Below are positions 1 through 6,828 of a stretch of DNA of 6,828 nucleotides, in pieces. Every line of letters starts with the position of its first letter. The first letter of the stretch is position 1. Both the position numbers and the translations under genes were made by a program. Origin of the DNA: Myxococcales bacterium. Its GTDB lineage: Bacteria; Myxococcota; Myxococcia; Myxococcales; Myxococcaceae. The notes below the pieces were generated by a model. It ran no database searches. It worked only from the letters and a program-made list of their open reading frames with translations, and was not told where the DNA came from. Where the stretch lies: NCBI GenBank assembly GCA_003153055.1, contig PMBV01000214.1, positions 1 through 6,828 on the forward strand, written 5' to 3'.

Positions 1-893
<893 letters not shown>

Positions 894-903
894 GGCTTCT
901 CGT

Positions 904-2283
904 CTACCGCGGATCGTCCGCTCTCGTCTCGGAGCGACGAGCGCAGAACCGCCATGTCGTGGCCGCCGTGCACGTCCAGCCGGGTGCCTCGCCGATCGTC
1001 AGTACGGCCAGAGCGTCCCTCGCGCTGGCCTCCTCGAGCGAATCGACCAGTCGTGGCACCGCGCCGTACTCGCCGGCGAGGACCGCGAGCACCTTCCACT
1101 GGCCGTCGTCGGGTGGTCTCACGACGGCCAGGCTCTGCGGCGGGTGGGTACGGCTGAACTCGACGGCCTCCCGAGGCACGACGCAGGTGCGCCATCGCCC
1201 CGGCACTCCGAGCGCCACGGCGGCGAGGCCGACCGAGGTCGCAGCCGCGACCGTCCAGGTCGCCGCTCCAGCGAGGGAGCGGAGCCGAGCGAGGTTCAGG
1301 CTCTCGGCGAGCCACAGGGCCAAGAAGGGGAAGGCGATGAGGGCGTGGTTCCACACCCGTCGGCCGGGGACGCCGAGTGCCAGCAGCATCAGGACGAGCG
1401 AAAGCCCCTGCAGCCGCAGCGCTCGATGGCGCGCCGTCTGGTACAGGGCCCAGAGCGCGATCGGCAGCCACGGCCAGAAGCGCTCGGCGACCGCGCGCCA
1501 CGGCTCGAGCGCGGTCGTCTCGTCCACTCGCGCGCCGACCGCCGAGGCGGCGAGCTGATTCACGAGGTACCCCGAGTACCAGCTGTTCCCCTCGCGCCAG
1601 GCGTCGAGGAGGAAGAGGGCGGGCCCGGCGAGCGAGACGAGCCCCACTCCGATTCCCAGCATGAGTGGCTCGACCCTCCGCTCCAGCATCGCCCGGCTGA
1701 GTACGATGGCCGCGACCGGCACGAGCCCGAAGGGTCCCTTCACCGCGACCGCGACGGCCGTGCACCCCGCGGCGAAGAGCCATGGTCTCCACCTCGTCTT
1801 CGGGTCGGTCGGGCCTACCTCGGCGTCGTCGAGCAGCGCGAGTCCGGCGCCCGTCGTCGCCAGCACGAGGACGTGATCGAGGCGGACCGTCGCCGCGAGC
1901 TCGAAGAAGCTCGCCACCGTGCCGAGGAAGAAGGCGGCGAGGAGGTTCCGCCTGGCCAGGAGGGCGAGCGTGCCCATCGAAACGCCCCACGCGAGGACCA
2001 CCGGCCCCTGTTCCCCTGCCCTCTGAGCCAGGGCGTAGGGCCAGAAGCCGAAGGGCAGGTGCTCTCGGAACTCCGGGTACGCCGACGGGAGGTAACGGAG
2101 GTTGAGCCAGGCGCCGTCGGTGGCCAGGTTGCGCACGACCGTGCGATAGAGGTCCGCGTCGGTGTCGTCGACGTGCACGAAGGTCGCCCAGGCCCCGAGG
2201 AGGCCCAGAAATGCGAACACCGCGACCGGAAGCATGCGCCTCAATCCGGCCGGGTTCTCCCACGCCAGGACGCCGCTGGCCAC
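904..2283 (-). CDS. Multi-spanning membrane glycosyltransferase, GT-C fold (ArnT/PMT-like)
   Basis: The product is a 459-residue integral membrane protein with about ten hydrophobic segments, at roughly 18-36, 95-112, 114-131, 136-152, 168-198 (probably two), 206-226, 268-284, 292-306, 313-328 and 338-360. A soluble tail of about 100 residues follows. An acidic loop right after the first helix (VDDTDADLY, 38-46) sits where GT-C enzymes carry their catalytic or metal-binding Asp. A later KGPFGL motif (182-187) is typical of ArnT and related GT39/GT83 proteins. These enzymes move a sugar from a polyprenyl-phosphate carrier to a lipid or protein on the outer face of the membrane; donor and acceptor cannot be read here. 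The start is uncertain: GTG at 2283 gives the full frame, but an ATG at 2235 (residue 17), just after TTGAGG and just before the first helix, is equally plausible. It lies 30 bases after the anti-sigma-like gene and 10 before menB. It could also be a dolichyl-phosphate-mannose-type or uncharacterised GT-C family member. Confidence 0.75.
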   Translation of the reverse strand: MASGVLAWENPAGLRRMLPVAVFAFLGLLGAWATFVHVDDTDADLYRTVVRNLATDGAWLNLRYLPSAYPEFREHLPFGFWPYALAQRAGEQGPVVLAWGVSMGTLALLARRNLLAAFFLGTVASFFELAATVRLDHVLVLATTGAGLALLDDAEVGPTDPKTRWRPWLFAAGCTAVAVAVKGPFGLVPVAAIVLSRAMLERRVEPLMLGIGVGLVSLAGPALFLLDAWREGNSWYSGYLVNQLAASAVGARVDETTALEPWRAVAERFWPWLPIALWALYQTARHRALRLQGLSLVLMLLALGVPGRRVWNHALIAFPFLALWLAESLNLARLRSLAGAATWTVAAATSVGLAAVALGVPGRWRTCVVPREAVEFSRTHPPQSLAVVRPPDDGQWKVLAVLAGEYGAVPRLVDSLEEASARDALAVLTIGEAPGWTCTAATTWRFCARRSETRADDPR

Positions 2284-2313
2284 GCGTGTTGACCGTCCCG
2301 TCAGGATTCGCCC

Positions 2314-3036
2314 TTATTGCGCCTTGGCGAGAGGCAAGGTGACGACCGTCGCGCCGGGCCCGAGGGCGGGCTGGGCGAGCGAGCCCTCGAGCGCATCGAC
2401 CGACACGAGCTCCTCGGAGAAGACGGCCACCACGAGCTGCGGCCCCGGCGCGCCCTCGAGCTCCACGCCCGAAGCCAGCTCGAAGGGTCCGGTGGTCGTC
2501 ACTCTGGCGCTCGCTCGACCACCGGGGGGAAAGTACACCCTCGTCGCCCCCTCCTTGTCGCGGGCCGTCACCAGGACGTACGAGGCCTTCCTCGCGGTGA
2601 CGACGAGGCGGAGGCGATCGCCCGGCTCGATCGAGGCCTGGGGCGGCGCCATGAAGCGCTTGCCCTGGCGCTCCACGTGCACCTCGAGCGACGGTCCGGC
2701 CCGCGAGGGCGCCTGCCACACCAACAGGCCCAGCACCAACGCGGCACCCAGGCCGACGACGATGCGCCGGGCGCGCCGGCGCGGGCGGTGCTTGGGGTAG
2801 CCTCCCGAGCGGGCGACCTCGGCCTCCACCTTGGGCAGCGTGCGCGCGAAGACGTGCTCCTCGAAGCGCCGTTTGTCCTCGTTGAGCTCGCGCCAGCGTG
2901 TCCGGCACGGCTCGCAGCCGTCGAGGTGCGCCTTGGCGGCGTTGGTCGAGAACGGCGAGAGCGCTCCGATGAGGAGGAGATCGAGCGTCTCACCTGACAG
3001 GTGCTGGCCCACCTTGAGCTCCGGGGCCGGGCTCAT
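2314..3036 (-). CDS. Zinc-finger anti-sigma-like membrane protein with DUF4384-like outer domain
   Basis: This 240-residue protein has three parts. The N-terminal cytoplasmic part carries His37-X3-Cys41-X2-Cys44 (HLDGCEPC), the signature of zf-HC2 zinc-binding anti-sigma domains, followed by a charged helix. An Arg-rich stretch (RPRRRARR, 84-91) then precedes a single membrane helix at about 91-108, as expected for an N-in orientation. Residues 110-240 should lie outside the membrane. They include RLRLVVTARKASYVLV and a following TRVYFPPGG, resembling DUF4384, a domain of surface or sensory proteins. By family, it would hold an ECF sigma factor at the membrane and release it on a signal. No sigma gene is adjacent: the upstream neighbour is the divergent purF and the downstream one a glycosyltransferase. 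The ATG is fixed by a strong GGAGGAGG site 5 bases upstream. It is probably the first gene of an operon with the glycosyltransferase and menB. The zinc finger is clear; the sigma partner and outer-domain role are inferred. Confidence 0.8.
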   Translation of the reverse strand: MSPAPELKVGQHLSGETLDLLLIGALSPFSTNAAKAHLDGCEPCRTRWRELNEDKRRFEEHVFARTLPKVEAEVARSGGYPKHRPRRRARRIVVGLGAALVLGLLVWQAPSRAGPSLEVHVERQGKRFMAPPQASIEPGDRLRLVVTARKASYVLVTARDKEGATRVYFPPGGRASARVTTTGPFELASGVELEGAPGPQLVVAVFSEELVSVDALEGSLAQPALGPGATVVTLPLAKAQ

Positions 3037-3041
3037 CGCCG

Positions 3042-3049
3042 CCTCCTCC
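3042..3049 (-). promoter_or_regulatory. Strong ribosome binding site of the anti-sigma-like gene
   Basis: On the minus strand this reads GGAGGAGG, five bases before the ATG at 3036. It is one of the best Shine-Dalgarno matches in the window and supports that start. It contrasts with the weak sites before purF and the YjbQ gene. Confidence 0.85.
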
Positions 3050-3158
3050 GGTTCAGTTCGAGTTGCAGCCGCGTACGCACCACTGTCTCCCGCTCTTGCC
3101 GACCGCTCGGAGTCCGTCCCAAAGGTAAGACCCCGGTCGGGGCTCTCGAGTGCAGAAG

Positions 3159-3220
3159 CCGTTTCGTTGAGTCGCCCGACGCATCATAATGGGCTCACGT
3201 TTACGCGCGCCTCGAAACGG
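3159..3220. repeat. 8-bp inverted repeat flanking the purF promoter candidate
   Basis: CCGTTTCG at 3159-3166 and its exact reverse complement CGAAACGG at 3213-3220 lie 54 bases apart, left end to left end. Their midpoint is about 3189.5, inside the -10-like hexamer at 3185-3190. Such an arrangement could be a split operator or could form a long hairpin loop. One 8-bp inverted match in a 230-bp region is not rare by chance, so a regulatory role is only a possibility. Confidence 0.4.
3185..3190 (+). promoter_or_regulatory. Candidate -10 element for purF
   Basis: CATAAT matches five of six bases of the sigma-70 -10 consensus and sits in the only AT-rich patch of the purF/anti-sigma-like intergenic region. 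At 17 bases upstream the -35 position reads TTTCGT, a poor match. A better TTGAGT at 3167-3172 is only 12 bases away, too close. If used, it would leave a leader of roughly 70 bases before purF. On the other strand the overlapping ATCATA reads TATGAT, also -10-like, and could serve the divergent gene. The rest of 3050-3269 shows nothing else I can name. Confidence 0.35.
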
Positions 3221-3269
3221 GTTACAGACGACCCGAGCTTGACTCCCTCACCACAGGAACGACCCGAAT

Positions 3270-4649
3270 ATGTGCGGTGTCTTCGGCATCTTTGGCCATG
3301 AAGAGGCGTCCCACCTCACTTACCTCGGGCTCCACGCGCTGCAGCACCGCGGGCAGGAGTCCGCGGGCATCGTCACCTCGAACGGGCACACCCTCTTCTC
3401 GCACCGCGCCATGGGGCACGTCGCCGACGTCTTCACCGAGCCGGTCCTCGCCACGCTCGAGGGCAAGGTGGCCATCGGCCAGGTCCGGTACTCGACCGCC
3501 GGAGGAAGCCACCTCAAGAACGCCCAGCCGTACCACGTGAGCTTCGCTGGCGGTCAACTGGCCGTCGCCCACAACGGCAACTTCGTCAACGCCGACGTCA
3601 CCCGTTCGCGGCTGGAGGCGGAGGGGGCCATCTTCCAGAGCGACTCGGACACCGAGAACGTCATTCACTTGATCGCCCGCTCCCGTGCCACCACCTTCGA
3701 GCGGCGGATCGAGGAGGCGCTCAGGGCCCTCGAGGGCGCCTACTCGATGCTGCTCCTCACCGAGAAGAAGCTCGTCGCCGTGCGCGATCCGATCGGCTTC
3801 AGGCCGCTCGTGCTGGGGCGACTCAAGAACGCGTACGTCATCGCTTCCGAGACGACGGCGCTCGACCTCATCGAGGCCGAGGTCATTCGAGAGATCGAGC
3901 CTGGCGAGATGATCGTCATCGACGAGGCGGGGCTCAAGTCGAGCTTCCCCTTTCCCAAGAGCCCGGTGGTGGGGCGCTGTATCTTCGAGCTGGTGTACTT
4001 CTCTCGGCCGGACTCCACGGTGTTCGGGCAGTCGGTCTTCGAGGTGCGGAAGAACCTGGGGCGACAGCTCGCCAAGGAGTCACCGGTCGAGGCCGACGTC
4101 GTCATCGCGGTCCCCGACTCGGGGGTCCCCGCGGCGGTGGGCTTCGCCGAGGCCTCGGGCATTCGCTTCGACGTGGGGCTCATACGCAGTCACTACGTCG
4201 GGCGGACCTTCATCGAGCCCCAGCAGTCGATTCGCCACTTCGGGGTGAAGCTCAAGCTGGCCCCCGTCGCGTCGACGCTCAAGGGGCAGCGAGTGGTGGT
4301 GGTGGACGACTCCATCGTCCGGGGCACGACCTCGCGGAAGATCGTGAAGATGCTCAAGGCCGCCGGGGCCAGGGAGGTGCACCTGCGCATCTCGAGCCCC
4401 CCGACCGCCTGGCCGTGCTTCTACGGCATCGACACCCCGAGTCGGCAGGAGCTCATCGCCGCGTCCCACAACACCGACGAGATCGCCCGGTACGTGACCG
4501 CCGACTCGCTGGGCTACCTGTCACTGGGTGGACTTCACGCGGCGGCGAGCGATCCATCGGGCGCCACGTATTGCTCGGCCTGCTTCAGCGGGAAATACCT
4601 CACCCCCTTGTCGGCAGAAGGGCGTGAGGCGGTGGCCTCGGCAGGCTAG
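3270..4649 (+). CDS. purF: Amidophosphoribosyltransferase (PurF), 4Fe-4S type without propeptide
   Basis: PurF makes 5-phosphoribosylamine from PRPP and glutamine, the committed step of de novo purine synthesis in the cytoplasm. The 459 residues, normal for the family, split into an N-terminal Ntn glutamine amidotransferase domain (about 2-230) and a C-terminal type I phosphoribosyltransferase domain. Cys2 is the catalytic nucleophile and directly follows Met1, so only Met removal is needed. Arg73 (QVRYST), Asn102-Gly103 (HNGN) and Asp127 (SDSDTE) form the glutamine site. The PRPP loop is [14 protein letters not shown] (342-355). Cys237, Cys383, Cys435 and Cys438 match the four Fe-S ligands of the Bacillus subtilis enzyme, so an oxygen-sensitive 4Fe-4S cluster is expected. 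The start is fixed by Cys2; the ribosome site is weak (CAGGA, 11 bases upstream). The gene is transcribed alone, divergent from the anti-sigma-like gene and convergent with the YjbQ gene 26 bases away. No clear terminator hairpin is visible in that gap. Confidence 0.98.
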   Translation: MCGVFGIFGHEEASHLTYLGLHALQHRGQESAGIVTSNGHTLFSHRAMGHVADVFTEPVLATLEGKVAIGQVRYSTAGGSHLKNAQPYHVSFAGGQLAVAHNGNFVNADVTRSRLEAEGAIFQSDSDTENVIHLIARSRATTFERRIEEALRALEGAYSMLLLTEKKLVAVRDPIGFRPLVLGRLKNAYVIASETTALDLIEAEVIREIEPGEMIVIDEAGLKSSFPFPKSPVVGRCIFELVYFSRPDSTVFGQSVFEVRKNLGRQLAKESPVEADVVIAVPDSGVPAAVGFAEASGIRFDVGLIRSHYVGRTFIEPQQSIRHFGVKLKLAPVASTLKGQRVVVVDDSIVRGTTSRKIVKMLKAAGAREVHLRISSPPTAWPCFYGIDTPSRQELIAASHNTDEIARYVTADSLGYLSLGGLHAAASDPSGATYCSACFSGKYLTPLSAEGREAVASAG

Positions 4650-4675
4650 CGCACTCCGAACCCTTCGAACCCAAG

Positions 4676-5089
4676 CTACTCGCCCATCACCTTGACGATG
4701 ACGCGCTTGCGCCGCTGGCCGTCGAACTCGGCGTAGAAGATCTGCTGCCATGGCCCGAGGTCGAGCTGCCCCTTCGTCACCGGGACGATGACCTGGTGGT
4801 GGACGAGCAGCGACTTGAGGTGCGCGTCGCCGTTGTCTTCTCCGGTCTGGTGGTGCTGGTAGCCCTCCTTGAACGGGGCGAGCCGCTCGAGCCATTCCCA
4901 GATGTCGTTCCAGAGCCCGGGCTCGTTGTCATTCACGAAGACGCCAGCGGTGATGTGCATGGCGCTCACGAGCACCATGCCTTCCTTGATGCCGCTCTTC
5001 TTCACCAGCTGGGCGATCGTGTCGGTGACCCGCACGAGCTCCCGCTTCTCCCGGGTCTCGAACCAGAGGTACTCGGTGAGCGTCTTCAT
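4676..5089 (-). CDS. YjbQ/UPF0047 family protein (secondary thiamine-phosphate synthase-like)
   Basis: This is a small 137-residue cytosolic protein, full length for the UPF0047/YjbQ family. It carries the family motifs [15 protein letters not shown] (42-56), [13 protein letters not shown] (83-95) and [14 protein letters not shown] (111-124), with conserved His45 and His90 that probably bind a metal or ligand. Escherichia coli YjbQ has weak thiamine-phosphate synthase activity, which gave the family its usual annotation; its main biological role is unknown, so the function here should be read as family-level only. The ATG overlaps the TGA of the VWA lipoprotein gene (shared ATGA, 5086-5089). 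The sequence before it (GGGATCGA) is a poor ribosome site, so translation probably depends on ribosomes finishing the upstream gene. It ends 26 bases from the convergent purF stop. Confidence 0.93.
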   Translation of the reverse strand: MKTLTEYLWFETREKRELVRVTDTIAQLVKKSGIKEGMVLVSAMHITAGVFVNDNEPGLWNDIWEWLERLAPFKEGYQHHQTGEDNGDAHLKSLLVHHQVIVPVTKGQLDLGPWQQIFYAEFDGQRRKRVIVKVMGE

Positions 5090-6378
5090 TCGATCCCGAA
5101 GTCGAAGCCCCCGTCATTGCCGCCTTCGTTGAAGCCGTCGGAGCAGCCGTAGACGATCTTCAGCGTGGCGTTCGCCGTATTGGCCAGGGCGTCGCAGGCC
5201 GGGCCATAGAGCGTCAGGCGGCTCGTCGTCACCCCGCCGTCGCTGGTCGAAGTGGCGCAGTCCCAGCCGGTCGCGTGCGTCGTGTCGTGCGGGACGAGCC
5301 AACTGTCGATGGCCACGAAGAGCTGGCTCAGGTCGTCGGGTGTCGAGCCCAAGACGAAGGAGCAGCCCATAGCGGCCAGGGAGATCTCGCGCAGGGCCTT
5401 CTCAAGCTCGGCCGAGTTGTCAGCCTGGTAGTACCGCGGACTCGTCGCCGTGGTGACGAGTCGCGCGGTGCCCCCGTTCTTGGCCATCGTGTTCAGTCTG
5501 GCCGCGTCGACCCCGCCACCGAAGCCCACTACCCACGTGCGAATGCTGGGAGTGCGACCGAAGAGCTCGGCGACCACGTCCTCCGGCTTGTCGATGGGAC
5601 CCAGGTCCCCATTTTCGCCTCGGGACGTGGTGCCCTGACAGTTCTGTTTGCCGTCCGTGATGAGGACGACCCCGTTCGCTCGGGTCGGGTCGGTAAGGGC
5701 CTGGTCGGCCGCCCCCGCGGTGATGCCTCCCGCGATTTGGGTGTAGTCTCCGTCAGCGGTGACCGGGAGCGCCGCTTGGATTGCCGCCCCTGCGTCCTGC
5801 CCAACCCCGACGAGGATCCTCCCGGCGCTGCAGTCATTGCCCTTCTCCGAGAACATCTCGAGACCGAAGTTGATTTTGGGGTTGTCGTTGGTGATCTTCC
5901 TCACCGCCGACTTCGCTGCGTCCCACTTCCTCACACCGCTCACCCGGCTATCCATGCTCCCCGAGTGGTCGAGGACGAACATCAGGTTCGCCGGAGCCGC
6001 GGCGGAGGTGTACGTCTGTCCGCACTGGCCGCCCGTGCCCGTCGAGCCCATCGAGCCGCCAGTACCGGTGTTGCCCGAGCCGCCACCGGCGCCGCTGGTC
6101 GAGCACGTCCCGCCCGGCTGACATGTCTGACCTGCCGCGCAGTCGCCGGGAACGCCGCACCCGCTCGTGCGACTCACGCAACCGCCCGACGGCGAGCACT
6201 TCTCACTGGCCAGACAGTCACCGGCCCCGGTGCACTGGTGTGCGCAGAGGCCCGACGGCAAGCAGGCCTCGTTGGTCTGGCAATCAGCCGCCTTCGTGCA
6301 CACCGGCTTCGCCACGCACGAGGCCAACCCGAACCCAATGAGACTGCCAACCACGAGGAAGAAGGTGAACCGCGGCAT
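5086..6378 (-). CDS. VWA-domain lipoprotein with three Cys-rich modules
   Basis: This is a 430-residue predicted surface or periplasmic lipoprotein. Residues 1-21 form a type II signal peptide (basic start, hydrophobic core, lipobox LASC) with Cys21 as the lipidated residue. Residues 27-92 hold three Cys modules, and 94-118 form a Gly/Ser/Thr linker. The VWA domain (about 130-335) has a complete metal-ion adhesion site: Asp137-X-Ser139-X-Ser141 (DHSGS), Thr213 and Asp242 (ITDGK). The C-terminal 90 residues contain Cys339, Cys374, Cys395 and Cys412, and include KIVYGC, a layout I recall from myxobacterial VWA proteins, probably disulfide-bonded. VWA domains bind protein ligands through a divalent metal; the ligand here is unknown. 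The ATG at 6378 is chosen because GGAGGAG lies four bases upstream and the signal peptide begins there. The frame stays open to 6771, but that extension looks non-coding and lies antisense to the response regulator. The +2 residue after Cys21 is Val, so no inner-membrane retention Asp is present. Confidence 0.92.
   Translation of the reverse strand: MPRFTFFLVVGSLIGFGLASCVAKPVCTKAADCQTNEACLPSGLCAHQCTGAGDCLASEKCSPSGGCVSRTSGCGVPGDCAAGQTCQPGGTCSTSGAGGGSGNTGTGGSMGSTGTGGQCGQTYTSAAAPANLMFVLDHSGSMDSRVSGVRKWDAAKSAVRKITNDNPKINFGLEMFSEKGNDCSAGRILVGVGQDAGAAIQAALPVTADGDYTQIAGGITAGAADQALTDPTRANGVVLITDGKQNCQGTTSRGENGDLGPIDKPEDVVAELFGRTPSIRTWVVGFGGGVDAARLNTMAKNGGTARLVTTATSPRYYQADNSAELEKALREISLAAMGCSFVLGSTPDDLSQLFVAIDSWLVPHDTTHATGWDCATSTSDGGVTTSRLTLYGPACDALANTANATLKIVYGCSDGFNEGGNDGGFDFGIE
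6103..6300 (-). repeat. Three CX5CX5CX5C modules within the VWA lipoprotein
   Basis: The modules use Cys27/33/39/45, Cys49/55/61/67 and Cys74/80/86/92. Every spacing inside a module is exactly five residues. Each second Cys follows an acidic or amide-rich turn (ADC, GDC, GDC) and each last Cys follows a Pro/Ser-Gly stretch. The pattern suggests three small disulfide-knotted units between the lipid anchor and the linker. Modules start 22 and 25 residues apart. Confidence 0.9.
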
Positions 6379-6382
6379 GTTG

Positions 6383-6389
6383 CTCCTCC
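6383..6389 (-). promoter_or_regulatory. Ribosome binding site that fixes the VWA lipoprotein start
   Basis: On the minus strand this reads GGAGGAG, four bases before the ATG at 6378. The upstream in-frame starts between here and 6771 are not needed to explain the protein, whose signal peptide begins at this ATG. Confidence 0.85.
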
Positions 6390-6552
6390 AGACTTGGAAC
6401 CTGCGGACCAGAGACCTTCGCCGCTCACGAAGGCCACAGCGAGCCCCTTGACTGAAGCTTACGCCACCGGATCGAGAATCCAACTCCCTCGTGAGGTGCC
6501 CACAGTCGTGATCACCGGAAATGGCGGTTCGCCACCCACCTGCGCGCCCTTT
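6390..6552. other. Divergent intergenic region with small inverted repeats
   Basis: This region must hold the promoters of the VWA lipoprotein (leftward) and the response regulator (rightward), but no convincing -35/-10 pair or sigma-54 -24/-12 site is visible on either strand. It contains a perfect palindrome GTGATCAC (6508-6515), two direct TCGTGA copies 17 bases apart (6489-6494 and 6506-6511) and an inverted copy TCACGA at 6425-6430. A 6-bp stem with a 7-base loop, CCTTCG to CGAAGG (6415-6433), would lie in the lipoprotein leader. All are short enough to be chance. Confidence 0.3.
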
Positions 6553-6559
6553 GGAGGAG
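6553..6559 (+). promoter_or_regulatory. Ribosome binding site of the response regulator gene
   Basis: GGAGGAG lies nine bases before the ATG at 6569, a normal spacing. It supports that start, which also places the receiver motif ILVVDDN correctly at residues 4-10. Confidence 0.85.
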
Positions 6560-6568
6560 AGTACGCCC

Positions 6569-6828
6569 ATGGCTCGGATCCTCGTCGTCGATGACAACGA
6601 CACCCTGCGCGAAGGCATGGCCGTCACCCTGAAGAAGGCGGGCCACGAGGTGCTCGCCTTTCGCAACGGCCTCGAGGCGGTCGCCACGTTCGAGGCCAAA
6701 GGCGCTGACCTCGTGGTCACTGATCTCAAGATGGAGGCGATCGATGGCGTCGAGGTGGTGCGCCGGCTCAAGGCTCACGACCCGCAGGCGGTGGCCATCG
6801 TCGTGACGGCCTTCGGGACGATCGAGAC
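6569..6828 (+). CDS. Response regulator, NtrC-like receiver domain, 3' end beyond window
   Basis: The window shows the first 86 residues of a CheY-like receiver. The acidic pocket is Asp8-Asp9 (VVDDN), the phosphate-accepting residue is Asp52 (VVTDLKM), and the switch Thr80 lies in VVTAFGTIE. The conserved Lys expected near residue 102 is past the edge. The TAFGTIE sequence and the VTDLKM motif are characteristic of NtrC/AtoC-type regulators, which normally continue into a sigma-54-activating AAA+ domain and a DNA-binding helix-turn-helix. This is inferred, because the output domain is not in view; a receiver alone or another output domain cannot be excluded. The partner histidine kinase is not in this window. 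It is divergent from the VWA lipoprotein gene across 190 bases, so it could regulate that gene, but nothing in the sequence proves it. Confidence 0.93.
   Translation, partial: MARILVVDDNDTLREGMAVTLKKAGHEVLAFRNGLEAVATFEAKGADLVVTDLKMEAIDGVEVVRRLKAHDPQAVAIVVTAFGTIE

Noticed and set aside
3131..3142. CCCC-GGTC-GGGG hairpin as a terminator or riboswitch element in the purF leader region
   Set aside because: The stem is only 4 bp with no T-run, and it lies upstream of the likely transcription start.
4300..4312. GTGGTGGTGGTGG as a simple-sequence repeat
   Set aside because: It encodes the conserved Val run before the Asp-Asp of the PurF PRPP loop, so protein constraint explains it.
4650..4675. Shared bidirectional terminator between convergent purF and the YjbQ gene
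   Set aside because: The 26-base gap has only the 6-base palindrome TTCGAA and no GC stem with T-tract.
6448..6479. TTGACT at 6448-6453 with GAGAAT at 6474-6479 as a promoter for the response regulator
   Set aside because: The -35 match is good but the spacer is 20 bases, and no better -10 occurs at 16-18 bases.
5275..6594. A 439-codon plus-strand open frame antisense to the VWA lipoprotein
   Set aside because: The opposite strand encodes a lipoprotein with signal peptide, Cys modules and complete VWA metal site. The antisense product shows no recognisable feature.
6379..6771. N-terminal extension of the VWA lipoprotein frame up to 6771
   Set aside because: It has no signal-peptide logic, would bury the lipobox in the interior, and overlaps the response regulator on the other strand. 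A strong ribosome site sits before the ATG at 6378.

Overview
This is a GC-rich bacterial chromosome segment, dense with genes and with little intergenic space. It most likely comes from a myxobacterium (Myxococcota) or a relative. That is an inference from gene content: a lipoprotein with Cys-rich repeats, a Gly/Ser/Thr linker and a von Willebrand A (VWA) domain; a zinc-finger anti-sigma-like protein with a DUF4384-like outer domain; an NtrC-type receiver; and a MenB of the type found in Mycobacterium. No ribosomal RNA or other taxonomic marker is present to confirm it.

Layout. (a) Positions 1-3036 hold three minus-strand genes that form a likely operon, read from right to left. They are a membrane-anchored zf-HC2 anti-sigma-like protein (3036-2314), a GT-C fold membrane glycosyltransferase (2283-904) and the menaquinone enzyme MenB (893 to beyond position 1, missing at most a residue or two and the stop). 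(b) Positions 3037-3269 form a divergent promoter region. It has an AT-rich -10-like hexamer flanked by an 8-bp inverted repeat. (c) Positions 3270-4649 on the plus strand encode PurF, the first committed enzyme of purine synthesis. It has an N-terminal catalytic Cys2 and four Cys placed as the 4Fe-4S ligands of the Bacillus-type enzyme. (d) Positions 5089-4676 (minus) encode a YjbQ/UPF0047 protein, convergent with purF. Its start codon overlaps the stop of the gene upstream of it, (e) a 430-residue VWA lipoprotein (6378-5086, minus). (f) Positions 6379-6568 form a second divergent intergenic region. (g) From 6569 to the window end, the plus strand carries the receiver domain of an NtrC-like response regulator, cut by the window edge.

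The genes do not form one pathway. PurF, MenB and YjbQ are housekeeping or near-housekeeping metabolism. The anti-sigma-like protein, glycosyltransferase and VWA lipoprotein act at the cell envelope. I see no mobile element, CRISPR array, tRNA, rRNA, toxin-antitoxin pair or recognisable defence system, and no strong case for a new system. The points most worth a second look are the anti-sigma-like gene without an adjacent sigma gene, the regular Cys modules of the VWA lipoprotein, the coupling of that lipoprotein to YjbQ, and the repeat around the purF promoter.
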